64,000 nucleotides of DNA from Moraxellaceae bacterium (GCA_024234595.1 JACKNZ010000016.1:37560-101559); one strand, 5' to 3'; shown: positions 18,383 to 26,252, numbered from the stretch's first letter. Numbers and translations are program-made. The notes: a model not told the origin generated them from the letters alone.

Positions 18383-19516
18383 TTAGTTGTTGAATTTATC
18401 AATAATTTGAATGGCGGTAGGAGGCAAGTCTATATAAAAGGCAGAACCCTTTTTATTGGTTTTATTGCTTTGCTTCATAATGATTTTTTCGGCTAATTCC
18501 AATCCTAGAGCTTTATCTAATGATGTTTTTAACAAAGACTTAACCGAGTCAAAAAACTTTTTGTCTAGCATAAACTCTTTATCTTCACTATTCTTAAGGT
18601 CTTCATAATAAGGAAGAAAAAGCTCTGTTAACTCTGTTAAATATTGTGCATCTTCAGCCCTTACCCCTTTGCTATTAGAATTACATTTAGGCGCGATGAT
18701 GCCAGTTTTACCATTTCTTCTTAAATCAGCAAACCAATGTAAAAAGGCAAACTCTCGCGGAGATAAATCATCAATACGATATTTATCGTTTACTACAATA
18801 GATCGATTATGCAAATTAAGCGTGAGTGTCACATCATTAAAAGAGTCATTGATTTTGCTAATGACCTCACTAAAACTGTCATCACCTTTAAGTTGATGCT
18901 TTTCTTTAATGGCATCTTTCATGCGCACAAATTCGATATTAGCCAACCACACCTTAGCGTCTTTGGCATTCCACACTTTGTTATTACGGTCGGTGACAAA
19001 GCTGCTATTGGGTGTTGGATAGTAAAAGTCTGGAATGGTTTCGAAGGTGTCTTCTACCAACACATGAGACATACGGTCTTGACTGCGGCCATACAAAGAC
19101 AAGGCATATCCTGCATAAAAGCCCATGGTTTTGCGGCCACCTGCAATCGACACATGTAGGCTTATGTCATCTTGTTGGGTAAATTCGCGAATTTTGGCGC
19201 AAATGGCATCGCCAGCGAGTTGATTATCTTCAGGTGTTTTAAGGTCTGGTAGTGCTTGACCATTTTTTTGAATACTATGTAAGTAGTTGTCATCAAACAT
19301 AATAGGCTTTAATTGGTAATCGTTTATTAGTTTTTGTAAGTTGCCTTTGTTAAGTAAACGCTCACGAATTTGGTTAAGCCCTTGCTCAGTACTCATGACG
19401 TGTATTTCGTCAGGAATCCACTTGTCCTCATTTTCGGGATCGCAAGCCAACGCCCACAAAGTTTCGGTAATGATTTGTGGTGTCATGCCTGTAACCAAAA
19501 ATAAAATGTTTTTCAT
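18383..19516 (-). CDS. CARF protein, NE0113 family, with winged-helix-like C-terminal region
   Basis: A 377-aa CARF protein, first gene of the cmr operon. The N-terminus ILFLVTGMTPQIITETLWAL is diagnostic of the NE0113-type Cas family and SIAGGRKTMG (123-132) is the ligand-binding loop. Residues ~230-290 (LTLNLHNRSIVV... YRIDDLSPREFAFLHWFADL) resemble an OmpR-type winged helix. No nuclease motif is visible. It may therefore be a cyclic-oligoadenylate-sensing regulator or degrader rather than a toxin. A TTG at 19525 is an alternative start. Confidence 0.75.
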   Translation of the reverse strand: MKNILFLVTGMTPQIITETLWALACDPENEDKWIPDEIHVMSTEQGLNQIRERLLNKGNLQKLINDYQLKPIMFDDNYLHSIQKNGQALPDLKTPEDNQLAGDAICAKIREFTQQDDISLHVSIAGGRKTMGFYAGYALSLYGRSQDRMSHVLVEDTFETIPDFYYPTPNSSFVTDRNNKVWNAKDAKVWLANIEFVRMKDAIKEKHQLKGDDSFSEVISKINDSFNDVTLTLNLHNRSIVVNDKYRIDDLSPREFAFLHWFADLRRNGKTGIIAPKCNSNSKGVRAEDAQYLTELTELFLPYYEDLKNSEDKEFMLDKKFFDSVKSLLKTSLDKALGLELAEKIIMKQSNKTNKKGSAFYIDLPPTAIQIIDKFNN

Positions 19517-19543
19517 AATAAGCAATCCAATAAATACGAGTGT

Positions 19544-19691
19544 TTTATTGTAATAAGGGTTTAGTGTTAATTAATTGTTTGCAAGCTTGCGAAGAAGGGA
19601 AGGGGGCGATAGCTAGCTTTCCTTGCTTTAATGAGCTTGTTTTTAAAGTAAATAACAAAATTTTGCTATTTAATCAATAACAAAATGTTAG
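19544..19691 (-). promoter_or_regulatory. cmr operon promoter with GCAAGCTTGC palindrome
   Basis: GCAAGCTTGC (19581-19590) lies 28 bp upstream, on the minus strand, of TACAAT (19547-19552), about 30 bp before the first cmr-operon gene. The region is a diverged duplicate of the csm promoter at 5032-5179. The rest of the 19517-19919 gap contains a MITE-like element (19772-19872) and nothing else that I can support. Confidence 0.6.
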
Positions 19692-19771
19692 AAGCGGGTT
19701 TTTGTGGGCTATGGATTAAAATATGAGTATTTTGTGAGTTTGTAGCAGTAGAATGTGCCACAACAATATCT

Positions 19772-19872
19772 TAGGACTTACGCGGTTATCGCTTATTTGT
19801 TCGTATTTTATGCGTTTTTAATGCCTTTATGCTCACAGAACGCGCTAATTTCGGTGAAATGCGTAAGTCCTA
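19772..19872. mobile_element. 101-bp MITE-like element sharing the ends of the nearby IS
   Basis: The ends TAGGACTTACGC and GCGTAAGTCCTA are perfect 12-bp inverted repeats, identical to the outer 12 bp of the IS at 39984-42369. ATCT flanks both sides (19768-19771 and 19873-19876), a possible 4-bp target duplication. It encodes nothing, so it would need a transposase in trans. Confidence 0.7.
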
Positions 19873-19919
19873 ATCTTGTAGGCCTTGTTTGAGCTGTGCT
19901 GTGCAAAAGCTAAGATTTT

Positions 19920-20519
19920 TTAACCCATCAGCCACTTAATACCAGCCAAACCAAAAACAATAATCACCGCCAAATATATAAACGATAGTTGAATTGTTTT
20001 GCTAATGGCGTTAATAATTTTTTCGGCATCCGAAGAAACCTCAACCCGTTGATGGCTAATGGCATCAGTGATTTTGTCAGTAAGTTGACTAAGGGTATCT
20101 TGTATTTTAATCAAATTTTCGGCCACAATTTGATTGGCCGTTTGTTCAACTTGTTGGCTAACAGTTTCGGCAGTCCGTTTAATGGCGTCTTCTAATTCTG
20201 TCACCAAAATATGGGCTTCGGCAAACGACTCTGTTTTGATTTTATCGGCTAGCTTTTCTAAATCGGCCTGAAGTTTGGGTTGAATTCTATTTTCTAAACG
20301 TTTAACGGCATCGTTAATGGCCAACGAAATACTGATCAAGCCATAGTCAGGCGTAATAATGCCTTCATCTATGCATTGTTGGCAACCACGACCTTTGCGA
20401 CCATCCATCGAAATATATTGTTTAATATGTCCTGCATGGCTTTTGCATACCCACTGCCGACACCCAACGCATTCCTCTACACTTTTTGTTGTTTGACAAA
20501 CATAACATTGATTAGACAT
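19920..20519 (-). CDS. Zinc-finger, coiled-coil, tail-anchored membrane protein, unknown function
   Basis: A 199-aa protein not assigned to a family. The N-terminal ~50 residues hold four CxxC-type pairs (CYVC, CVGC, C-H, CQQC), like a small double zinc ribbon or B-box. Residues ~60-170 are a predicted coiled coil rich in Glu/Lys/Gln heptads. The last ~22 residues (IYLAVIIVFGLAGIKWLMG) form a single membrane segment, so it is tail-anchored with the zinc domain in the cytoplasm. It is the third gene of the methyltransferase-AlkB operon. Confidence 0.65.
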   Translation of the reverse strand: MSNQCYVCQTTKSVEECVGCRQWVCKSHAGHIKQYISMDGRKGRGCQQCIDEGIITPDYGLISISLAINDAVKRLENRIQPKLQADLEKLADKIKTESFAEAHILVTELEDAIKRTAETVSQQVEQTANQIVAENLIKIQDTLSQLTDKITDAISHQRVEVSSDAEKIINAISKTIQLSFIYLAVIIVFGLAGIKWLMG

Positions 20520-20529
20520 TTAAAACCTC

Positions 20530-21297
20530 TTATGAGTTAGCATGGGGATAGATGTGTCTAAAGGTTAGGTTGATACGGGGTTTTAACACTTTGGCTTGTT
20601 TTGGCACGCTATGTTGCCAAAAGTGTTGTGTTTGGCCTTGCATAATCAGTAATGAACCATGCTTTAACAATACCTCGATTTTTTCGGTTGCTTGGCGTTC
20701 TTTTTCGCAACGACGCAACAAAAAACGCCGCGATTCACCAAAATTAATGGAGGCAATGATGGGGTTTTTGCCCAACTCTGGCTCATCGTCAGTGTGCCAA
20801 GAAATATGGTCTTGACCGTCACGATATAAATTTAATAATACACTGTTAAAGCGGATGCTGGTGAGTTGTTGTAACTGGTCGCGTAAATAGTCTAGGGCAG
20901 CGTTCCATGGCAGCGACTGCAAGGTAATCCCCGAATAAGTATAAGGATGGTCACTGTCGCCATGCCAAGACGACAAACGCGGCAAGGGAATTTGTTTGCC
21001 ATACATTTTTATTTCGTCTTGTTGCCACGGAATGTTTGTCCACGGAGTATTGGCAGATAGCTCATGAGGTAGGGTGTGTGCTGCGCTGTTGGCCAACAAA
21101 AAATCTAAGGCACGATTGGCAATTTTTGGGCTAAAAAACTCAGGAAAATATAATAACTCGCCTTGAGGAATGACAATGTTGTAGCCTTTGTTTTGATTAA
21201 ACACAATCGGCTGACAAGTATAATCAGCTAATAAAGGTAGCTTTAGGCCATCAGGTAATGTGCTTGTGATGTTATTAGCAAATAAATCAAAGGTCAT
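20530..21297 (-). CDS. AlkB-like Fe(II)/2-oxoglutarate dioxygenase
   Basis: A 255-aa protein of the AlkB/ALKBH2 type, which oxidatively removes alkyl groups from nucleic-acid bases. The iron ligands are visible: His and Asp in ISWHTDDEPELG and the distal His in HFWQHSVPK; PRINLTFRHI carries the Arg pair for 2-oxoglutarate. RFNSVLLNLYRDGQDHISWH is the conserved core. ATG at 21297 is preferred over a longer reading. It follows the methyltransferase by 10 bp; whether the substrate is DNA or RNA is unknown. Confidence 0.9.
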   Translation of the reverse strand: MTFDLFANNITSTLPDGLKLPLLADYTCQPIVFNQNKGYNIVIPQGELLYFPEFFSPKIANRALDFLLANSAAHTLPHELSANTPWTNIPWQQDEIKMYGKQIPLPRLSSWHGDSDHPYTYSGITLQSLPWNAALDYLRDQLQQLTSIRFNSVLLNLYRDGQDHISWHTDDEPELGKNPIIASINFGESRRFLLRRCEKERQATEKIEVLLKHGSLLIMQGQTQHFWQHSVPKQAKVLKPRINLTFRHIYPHANS

Positions 21298-21307
21298 GGT
21301 GGCCACC

Positions 21308-22105
21308 TTATTGAATAACAAACATTTTGGCATAGCGAGGTACTTGGTATTGGCGAATACATTGCGAACGCATTTCAAAACTTTCTACATCGCAATAAGT
21401 TTTGTTGTAATACACGTTTTCAACATCATCATCAAAATAATCACAAAATTGGTCAATCCCCTTAATGGCATTAGTGTAATTGGGACTACAACACACAAAA
21501 ATATTGATACCAGATAAACTTTGTTTAATACAGCTAGCCAACGCATTAACATCAATATTGGGTAAATCTAAAACATTAGACAATAAATGAACAGTGACAT
21601 GATGTTGGGTGAGCAAATCATTGGCAGTGAGCTTGTCAAATTTGCTGCATTGCTGTTTGATATGCGTATAGTACATCGCATTATGTTTTACAGCTTCTTT
21701 AAGTGCTAAAGCAGAAGGCTCAATTAAAATCACTTCTTCAAACTGATAGCCTAACTTTTGTTTGTAATTAAACTCTTGTAAAGCGATGCTAGCTAAACCT
21801 TGGCCACACCCATAGTCAATGACGCTGATGGGCTTGGTGGTGTTTTGTAGTGCCGTAATTTGTTCCAGTTTTATAAAACGACCAAACACAAAATCAAATA
21901 AATCAGTGAGCTTAGCAAAATGCTGATTAGCAAATAGCGCATTATAAGCGATTAACTGGCTTTCATTTTTGCAAATATAGTGATTAGGTCTGAGAGTGCC
22001 ATAAATATCCCATTGCACATGAGCAGGCAGAGCGGCAAAACGTTGAGTGCTGTTTTTGACCAACTGCGCAAAACTTGCTAACTGATTGTTTGCAGATACG
22101 TTCAT
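21308..22105 (-). CDS. Class I SAM-dependent methyltransferase
   Basis: A 265-aa protein with motif I VIDYGCGQGLAS near residues 93-104 and an acidic end of strand 2 (VILIEPSALAL). The fold is that of a small-molecule, RNA or protein methyltransferase; no (N/D)PPY is present, so base-amino DNA methylation is unlikely. The ATG at 22105 follows GGGTG. It heads an operon with AlkB-like and zinc-finger/TM genes, and its promoter has the CRISPR-regulon palindrome. Confidence 0.8.
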   Translation of the reverse strand: MNVSANNQLASFAQLVKNSTQRFAALPAHVQWDIYGTLRPNHYICKNESQLIAYNALFANQHFAKLTDLFDFVFGRFIKLEQITALQNTTKPISVIDYGCGQGLASIALQEFNYKQKLGYQFEEVILIEPSALALKEAVKHNAMYYTHIKQQCSKFDKLTANDLLTQHHVTVHLLSNVLDLPNIDVNALASCIKQSLSGINIFVCCSPNYTNAIKGIDQFCDYFDDDVENVYYNKTYCDVESFEMRSQCIRQYQVPRYAKMFVIQ

Positions 22106-22145
22106 TGCAACACCCTTATAAATAATCGTTACCAAACTAACGAGT

Positions 22146-22189
22146 AATTTATCAGGGCTAATCAAAAGATATGGCGTTTGCAAGCTTGC
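22146..22189 (-). promoter_or_regulatory. Methyltransferase operon promoter with palindrome
   Basis: GCAAGCTTGC (22180-22189), within a longer TTTGCAAGCTTGCAAA, is followed after 28 bp on the minus strand by TAAATT (22146-22151), about 40 bp before the ATG. This is the same layout as at the csm and cmr promoters, although the surrounding sequence is not homologous. Confidence 0.6.
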
Positions 22190-22209
22190 AAATACTGTTA
22201 AAAAAGGCA

Positions 22210-22233
22210 TAAAAAACCCGCGCTTGGCGGGTT
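22210..22233 (-). terminator. Intrinsic terminator after ssb
   Basis: On the minus strand, AACCCGC-CAAGC-GCGGGTT runs into TTTTTT, 14 bp after the ssb stop. Confidence 0.85.
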
Positions 22234-22246
22234 GCTTAGCAAACGT

Positions 22247-22621
22247 TTAAAAAGGGATGTCGTCAATATCATCAAAGGAGGGTGGAGGTTGATGGGTTGA
22301 CGGTGGATTATTGTGCTTGGGGGCTTCTTGGGTAGAGCTATTTTGTACAAAGTCAAAACCTATTAAAGTGCCTTTGAGGCCACTTTTGCCGTTGTATTCT
22401 TCGATATGAATATCATCGGCACGAATCACAATTTGTTTGCCCTTAGTAAAATACTGCGCCACTTTTTCGGCCTGTGCTCCCCACATGACCAAGTTAAGCC
22501 ATTGAGGTTTTTTGTTAGTTCCATAGCCAACATCATATACTACCGAGACGCTTAAAACGGCTTTGCCGTTTGCTGAGCGTAATTCGGCATCGCGGCCAAT
22601 TCGTACTAATTTAATTAACAT
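22247..22621 (-). CDS. ssb: Single-stranded DNA-binding protein (short, plasmid type)
   Basis: A 124-aa SSB. It has an OB-fold (LIKLVRIGRDAELR at the N-terminus, PQWLNLVMWGAQAEKV at 47-62) and ends in the acidic DDIDDIPF tail that binds replication and repair partners. It is shorter than the ~170-aa chromosomal E. coli-type SSB, as in many plasmids. It has its own terminator; no palindromic regulon site was found before it. Confidence 0.92.
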   Translation of the reverse strand: MLIKLVRIGRDAELRSANGKAVLSVSVVYDVGYGTNKKPQWLNLVMWGAQAEKVAQYFTKGKQIVIRADDIHIEEYNGKSGLKGTLIGFDFVQNSSTQEAPKHNNPPSTHQPPPSFDDIDDIPF

Positions 22622-22670
22622 GGTTTCTCCTAATAGCGGTTGCTTTTCCTAATTTTAGGTTGAGTGGCTG

Positions 22671-22700
22671 AATCCCTTAGTAATCAGGGAAGAAATGAAA
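22671..22700 (-). CRISPR. Orphan CRISPR repeat (30 of 36 bp, exact)
   Basis: Thirty consecutive bases here are identical to positions 6-35 of the array 2 repeat, 1.7 kb from that array. The missing end is the part expected to give the crRNA tag. It lies between ssb and hicA, just before the hicA promoter region. Confidence 0.85.
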
Positions 22701-22783
22701 AAACTAATTTTTAATGACTCTAGGGTTATTTATTTGTGTGGATTATAGGGTTATAATAACCCCGTTGATAGAAGGAGAGAGTT

Positions 22784-22966
22784 GTGGATAGTCGAACACT
22801 AATCAAGCAACTCGAAGCCGATGGTTGGTATTTAATAGGCGTTAAAGGGAGTCATCACCAGTACAAGCATCCATCTAAAGTGGGGCGAGTAACGGTGCCG
22901 CATCCTAAAAAAGACTTACCTATTGGTACCACCAAAAGCATCTTGAAGCAAGCTGGCCTCATATGA
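22784..22966 (+). CDS. hicA: HicA mRNA interferase toxin
   Basis: A 60-aa toxin. It has the short double-stranded RNA-binding-like fold of HicA, with SRTLIKQLEADGWYL, the catalytic-His segment KGSHHQYKHP (19-28) and TVPHPKKDLPIGTTKSILKQAGL. It starts at GTG with AAGGAG 7 bp upstream. It precedes hicB by 32 bp in the usual toxin-first order. It is inserted beside an orphan CRISPR repeat. Confidence 0.93.
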   Translation: MDSRTLIKQLEADGWYLIGVKGSHHQYKHPSKVGRVTVPHPKKDLPIGTTKSILKQAGLI

Positions 22967-22998
22967 GGCCAGTCTTTAACTAACGCAAAGGTGAAGTT

Positions 22999-23406
22999 AT
23001 GTTATATCCCATTGCCATTGAACTCGGCGACGAAACCCACGCTTATGGCGTAACTGTTCCTGATATTGCGGGCTGTTTTTCGGCTGGTAATACAATGGAG
23101 GAAGCCTTAAAAAATGTGCGTGAGGCGATTGAGTTGCATTTAGAAGGCTTGGTCGAGGATGGACTAGATATTCCATTGCCAAGCGATATTGCCAAACATC
23201 AACAACATGCTGATTTTCAGCAGGGTTATGTTTGGGCGATTGTAGAGATTGATATTAGTCGTTACATGGGCAAAGCCGAAAAAATAAATGTAACGCTACC
23301 CAGTCGTCTTATTCATTTAATTGATAATAAAGTAGCTCACGATAGCCGCTATAAATCACGCTCAGGATTTTTGGCAGCAGGCGCAGAGTTGCTGCTGCGT
23401 GGTTAA
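22999..23406 (+). CDS. hicB: HicB antitoxin
   Basis: A 135-aa antitoxin paired with the upstream HicA. The N-terminal partial RNase H-like fold (YPIAIELGDETHAYGVTVPDIAGCFSAG) blocks the toxin and the C-terminal region (INVTLPSRLIHLIDNKVAHDSRYKSRSGFLA) is a ribbon-helix-helix DNA-binding domain that should repress the operon. Confidence 0.93.
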   Translation: MLYPIAIELGDETHAYGVTVPDIAGCFSAGNTMEEALKNVREAIELHLEGLVEDGLDIPLPSDIAKHQQHADFQQGYVWAIVEIDISRYMGKAEKINVTLPSRLIHLIDNKVAHDSRYKSRSGFLAAGAELLLRG

Positions 23407-23561
23407 ATCAACGTCTCCAACGCCAAGCCTGTTGTCAGCCCTGAGCCACCCAAGCTATGAGTAGCTTGGGTGACTAGTCACTTATGGCCATCAATTTCAG
23501 TTTTAAACCCATTCAGCTTAATTGAGTTTCGGGCGTTATTTCAGGACGACTCAAGGTTCAT

Positions 23562-23583
23562 GTAATCAGGGAAGAAATGAAAC
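23562..23583 (-). CRISPR. Orphan half CRISPR repeat (22 bp, exact)
   Basis: Bases identical to positions 15-36 of the array 2 repeat lie between the two hicAB modules. Together with the copy at 22671 it suggests that array 2 once extended further left and was split by toxin-antitoxin insertions. Apart from it, 23407-23697 shows nothing I can name. Confidence 0.75.
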
Positions 23584-23697
23584 TAAACTAGATATTTAGC
23601 TTTAAAGCCTCCACAATAAAATTTAGAAATAGAGATGACTTAAGAACCATCAAAAATAACACAATAATTGGCTGGGTGCTTTTAGCACTGGAGCGAG

Positions 23698-24030
23698 CTA
23701 TTGAGTGATAGCTCTCAATAAAGTTTCCTGCGCCCACGCATTTAAACTCTTACCTTGTGACTCTGCTAACATTGCTACTCGTGCATGAATATTAGGGTCT
23801 ATTCTTAACATGACTTTCCCTGAATATGGACGCTGAGGCGAACGATTCAGTTTTTCACAAGTTGCCAAATAATCATCTACTGCTTCTTCAAATGCTGACC
23901 GAAGCTCTGTCACAGATTCGCCATGAAAACCAACAACATCTCGAATACCTGCAACATGACCAATAAAGCAACCATCGTCATCACTATATTCAATTCTGGC
24001 AGCATAGCCTTTATATGACATCATATTCAT
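23698..24030 (-). CDS. hicB: HicB-family antitoxin (second module)
   Basis: A 110-aa HicB2-type protein. It has an N-terminal YKGYAARIEYSDDDGCFIGHVAGI... FHGESVTELRSAFEEAV region and a C-terminal ribbon-helix-helix (SGKVMLRIDPNIHARVAMLAESQGKSLNAWAQETL). Its ATG overlaps the stop of the preceding hicA-like gene by 4 bp (ATGA). It is unrelated in detail to the plus-strand HicB next door. Confidence 0.92.
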   Translation of the reverse strand: MNMMSYKGYAARIEYSDDDGCFIGHVAGIRDVVGFHGESVTELRSAFEEAVDDYLATCEKLNRSPQRPYSGKVMLRIDPNIHARVAMLAESQGKSLNAWAQETLLRAITQ

Positions 24031-24281
24031 GGTTTAACGCCTATTTGAGTTAAAAATTCTTTGGCATCTCTAACTTGATATGGTTTTGCTTCTTTATGTG
24101 GGTGTGGCCGATGAAATGTAGCAACCACTCCATTAAGCTCAAAACGAACCCTTGAACCATTGCCCTCAATCATTTGTGCGCCAAGTGCTACAAACAAAGA
24201 CTCTATCCTGCGCCACTCAAGTGTTGCAGGTGTTGGTGTGGCAAAAATGGCCGATAGTGTTTTTTTATGAGTGGCATTCAT
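24027..24281 (-). CDS. hicA: HicA-family toxin (second module)
   Basis: An 84-aa protein starting MNATHKKTLSAIFATPTP. LEWRRIESLFVALGAQMIEGNGSRVRFELNG and FHRPHPHKEAKPYQVRDAKEFLTQIG match the longer HicA subgroup. ATG at 24281 is preferred to a longer reading because it gives the family N-terminus. It is 96 bp from the left end of CRISPR array 2. Confidence 0.88.
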   Translation of the reverse strand: MNATHKKTLSAIFATPTPATLEWRRIESLFVALGAQMIEGNGSRVRFELNGVVATFHRPHPHKEAKPYQVRDAKEFLTQIGVKP

Positions 24282-24376
24282 GAGAAATATGATAGCAAAA
24301 TATGATATCACTAACAAGTGGCTTTTTAAACTATCAAATGGTTAATACATTTAATAAGAAAAATTGATGCTTGACC

Positions 24377-25726
24377 GTCTTAATCCCTTAGTAATCAGGG
24401 AAGAAATGAAACTGTTACAGGCGCAAGTATTTGCGACTTAGCTGTGTCTTAATCCCTTAGTAATCAGGGAAGAAATGAAACAATCATGAGTAATCGAACC
24501 AAAGCCCACCGCGAAGTCTTAATCCCTTAGTAATCAGGGAAGAAATGAAACTCACTAGCTTTAAGACAAACACCCTAGCTAGTTTGTCTTAATCCCTTAG
24601 TAATCAGGGAAGAAATGAAACCGCACCAAAATGGTGCATATGCAAAAAGGTAGCGTCTTAATCCCTTAGTAATCAGGGAAGAAATGAAACCGGTGTCGCT
24701 GGAACAGAAGACTATAACCACAAGTGGTCTTAATCCCTTAGTAATCAGGGAAGAAATGAAACGAAGAGTGTATGTTTGACCCTAGCGAATACTTTTAACG
24801 TCTTAATCCCTTAGTAATCAGGGAAGAAATGAAACATTGACCAAACTCTAATAGATTCATCAATTAGAGTCTTAATCCCTTAGTAATCAGGGAAGAAATG
24901 AAACAATGCAACGGAGACAAGTCTTAATCCCTTAGTAATCAGGGAAGAAATGAAACTGATTGGTACGCTTAATACACTTGCATGTCTTAATCCCTTAGTA
25001 ATCAGGAAGAAATGAACATAGTGAATGCAAACGGTCTTAATCCCTTAGTAATCAGGGAAGAAATGAAACGAATTGATAGCAAAGTCTTAATCCCTTAGTA
25101 ATCAGGGAAGAAATGAAACACATGTTAACTAAAAAGCTGCGTCTTAATCCCTTAGTAATCAGGGAAGAAATGAAACAGTATCTTCCCTAATCAGGGAATA
25201 AACATGTCTTAATCCTTAGTAATCAGGGAAGAAATGAAACTCAAGCACCCATTAAGTCTTAATCCCTTAGTAATCAGGGAAGAAATGAAACAGCAACAAA
25301 AATGCGCGTTGTTTGAGTCTTAATCCTTAGTAATCAGGAAGAAATGAAACAGCTAAAAAAGTGGGTCTTAATCCCTTAGTAATCAGGAAGAAATGAAACA
25401 ACAAAATGCCTGTCTTAATCCTTAGTAATCAGGGAAGAAATGAAACAATATTAACCCTGCCCTATACCCAGCGGAGATACGTCTTAATCCCTTAGTAATC
25501 AGGGAAGAAATGAAACGTTTTGAGGCTTGCAATAAAACAGAATTGCAAGGTCTTAATCCCTTAGTAATCAGGGAAGAAATGAAACAGATACAGCAACGTT
25601 GTATGGGTATCAAATTTGTGGTCTTAATCCCTTAGTAATCAGGGAAGAAATGAAACCAGCAATTACCACATTGTTAGTGATTGCGGCAATGTCTTAATCC
25701 CTTAGTAATCAGGGAAGAAATGAAAC
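24377..25726 (-). CRISPR. CRISPR array 2: 22 repeats of 36 bp
   Basis: The plus-strand repeat begins GTCTTAATCCCTTAGTAATC and ends AGGGAAGAAATGAAAC, with a TCCCT/AGGGA hairpin. Repeats 1-8 and 19-22 are perfect with 33-37 bp spacers. In the middle (24905-25480) spacers shrink to 12-29 bp, and five repeats lose single bases in CCC, GGG or AAA runs (24984, 25206, 25317, 25365, 25412). The first 11 bases are the same as in array 1. I read it on the minus strand, giving crRNA tag AUUAAGAC and a leader at the right. Confidence 0.96.
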
Positions 25727-25943
25727 AGCAACTCTAAAATACATATTTTAAATCAATAAGCTACAGAGGGGCTTATCGAAAAAAACGCCATCTTAAAAGT
25801 TGGCTGATTTTTGTACGATTTTAAAGAGCTGTTTGCACTACTTTTCATCAAAGCAGTCTGTTTAACTTAACACAAAAAAACTCGCGATAAAAGTCAAATT
25901 TGCCATATTTAGCAAAAATGGCTTCTATGGCGAGTAATACCAT
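25727..25943 (-). promoter_or_regulatory. Probable leader of CRISPR array 2
   Basis: The 217-bp AT-rich gap between array 2 and the second cas2 contains TAAATCAATAAGCTACAGAG followed by GGGG, similar in sequence and in distance from the last repeat to the right flank of array 1. The neighbouring end of the array is intact, as expected for the side where new spacers enter. Confidence 0.5.
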
Positions 25944-26252
25944 TTACGATGATTTTTTTAGAATAGGTTCGCCATGCGTAAACATCTGAATCCCATCGGC
26001 CAATAATGACGCACCTAACAAGGTAATATCCTCAAAACGACTAATTGCATAAGTCCTAATATCATCTCTAGACGCATCAATAATGGTAGATAGTTTATTT
26101 AAGAGTTGCGTGACATCGGCATTGCTCATTTCTAAATAAAACACCGAATACTGCAAAGCCAAGCCGACCTTTTTAACGCAGTTGTGAACACGTTGTAAAC
26201 GTTTTGGGTCACGAATGTCATAACACAATAATAATGGGGTATGGTTGTTCAT
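25944..26252 (-). CDS. cas2: Cas2 (second copy, next to array 2)
   Basis: A 102-aa Cas2. The N-terminal strand ends in LLLCYDIRDPKRLQRVHNCVKKVG with the conserved Asp, and LQYSVFYLEMSNADVTQLLNKLSTII follows. The tail beyond residue 85 is short. It differs strongly from the Cas2 at 28759-29043. It has its own GGAG-preceded ATG and its own palindrome promoter, and lies between the 207-aa gene and the leader of array 2. Confidence 0.9.
   Translation of the reverse strand: MNNHTPLLLCYDIRDPKRLQRVHNCVKKVGLALQYSVFYLEMSNADVTQLLNKLSTIIDASRDDIRTYAISRFEDITLLGASLLADGIQMFTHGEPILKKSS

Noticed and set aside
25422..25613. Open reading frame of about 63 codons on the minus strand
   Set aside because: It lies wholly within CRISPR array 2 and encodes only translated repeats.
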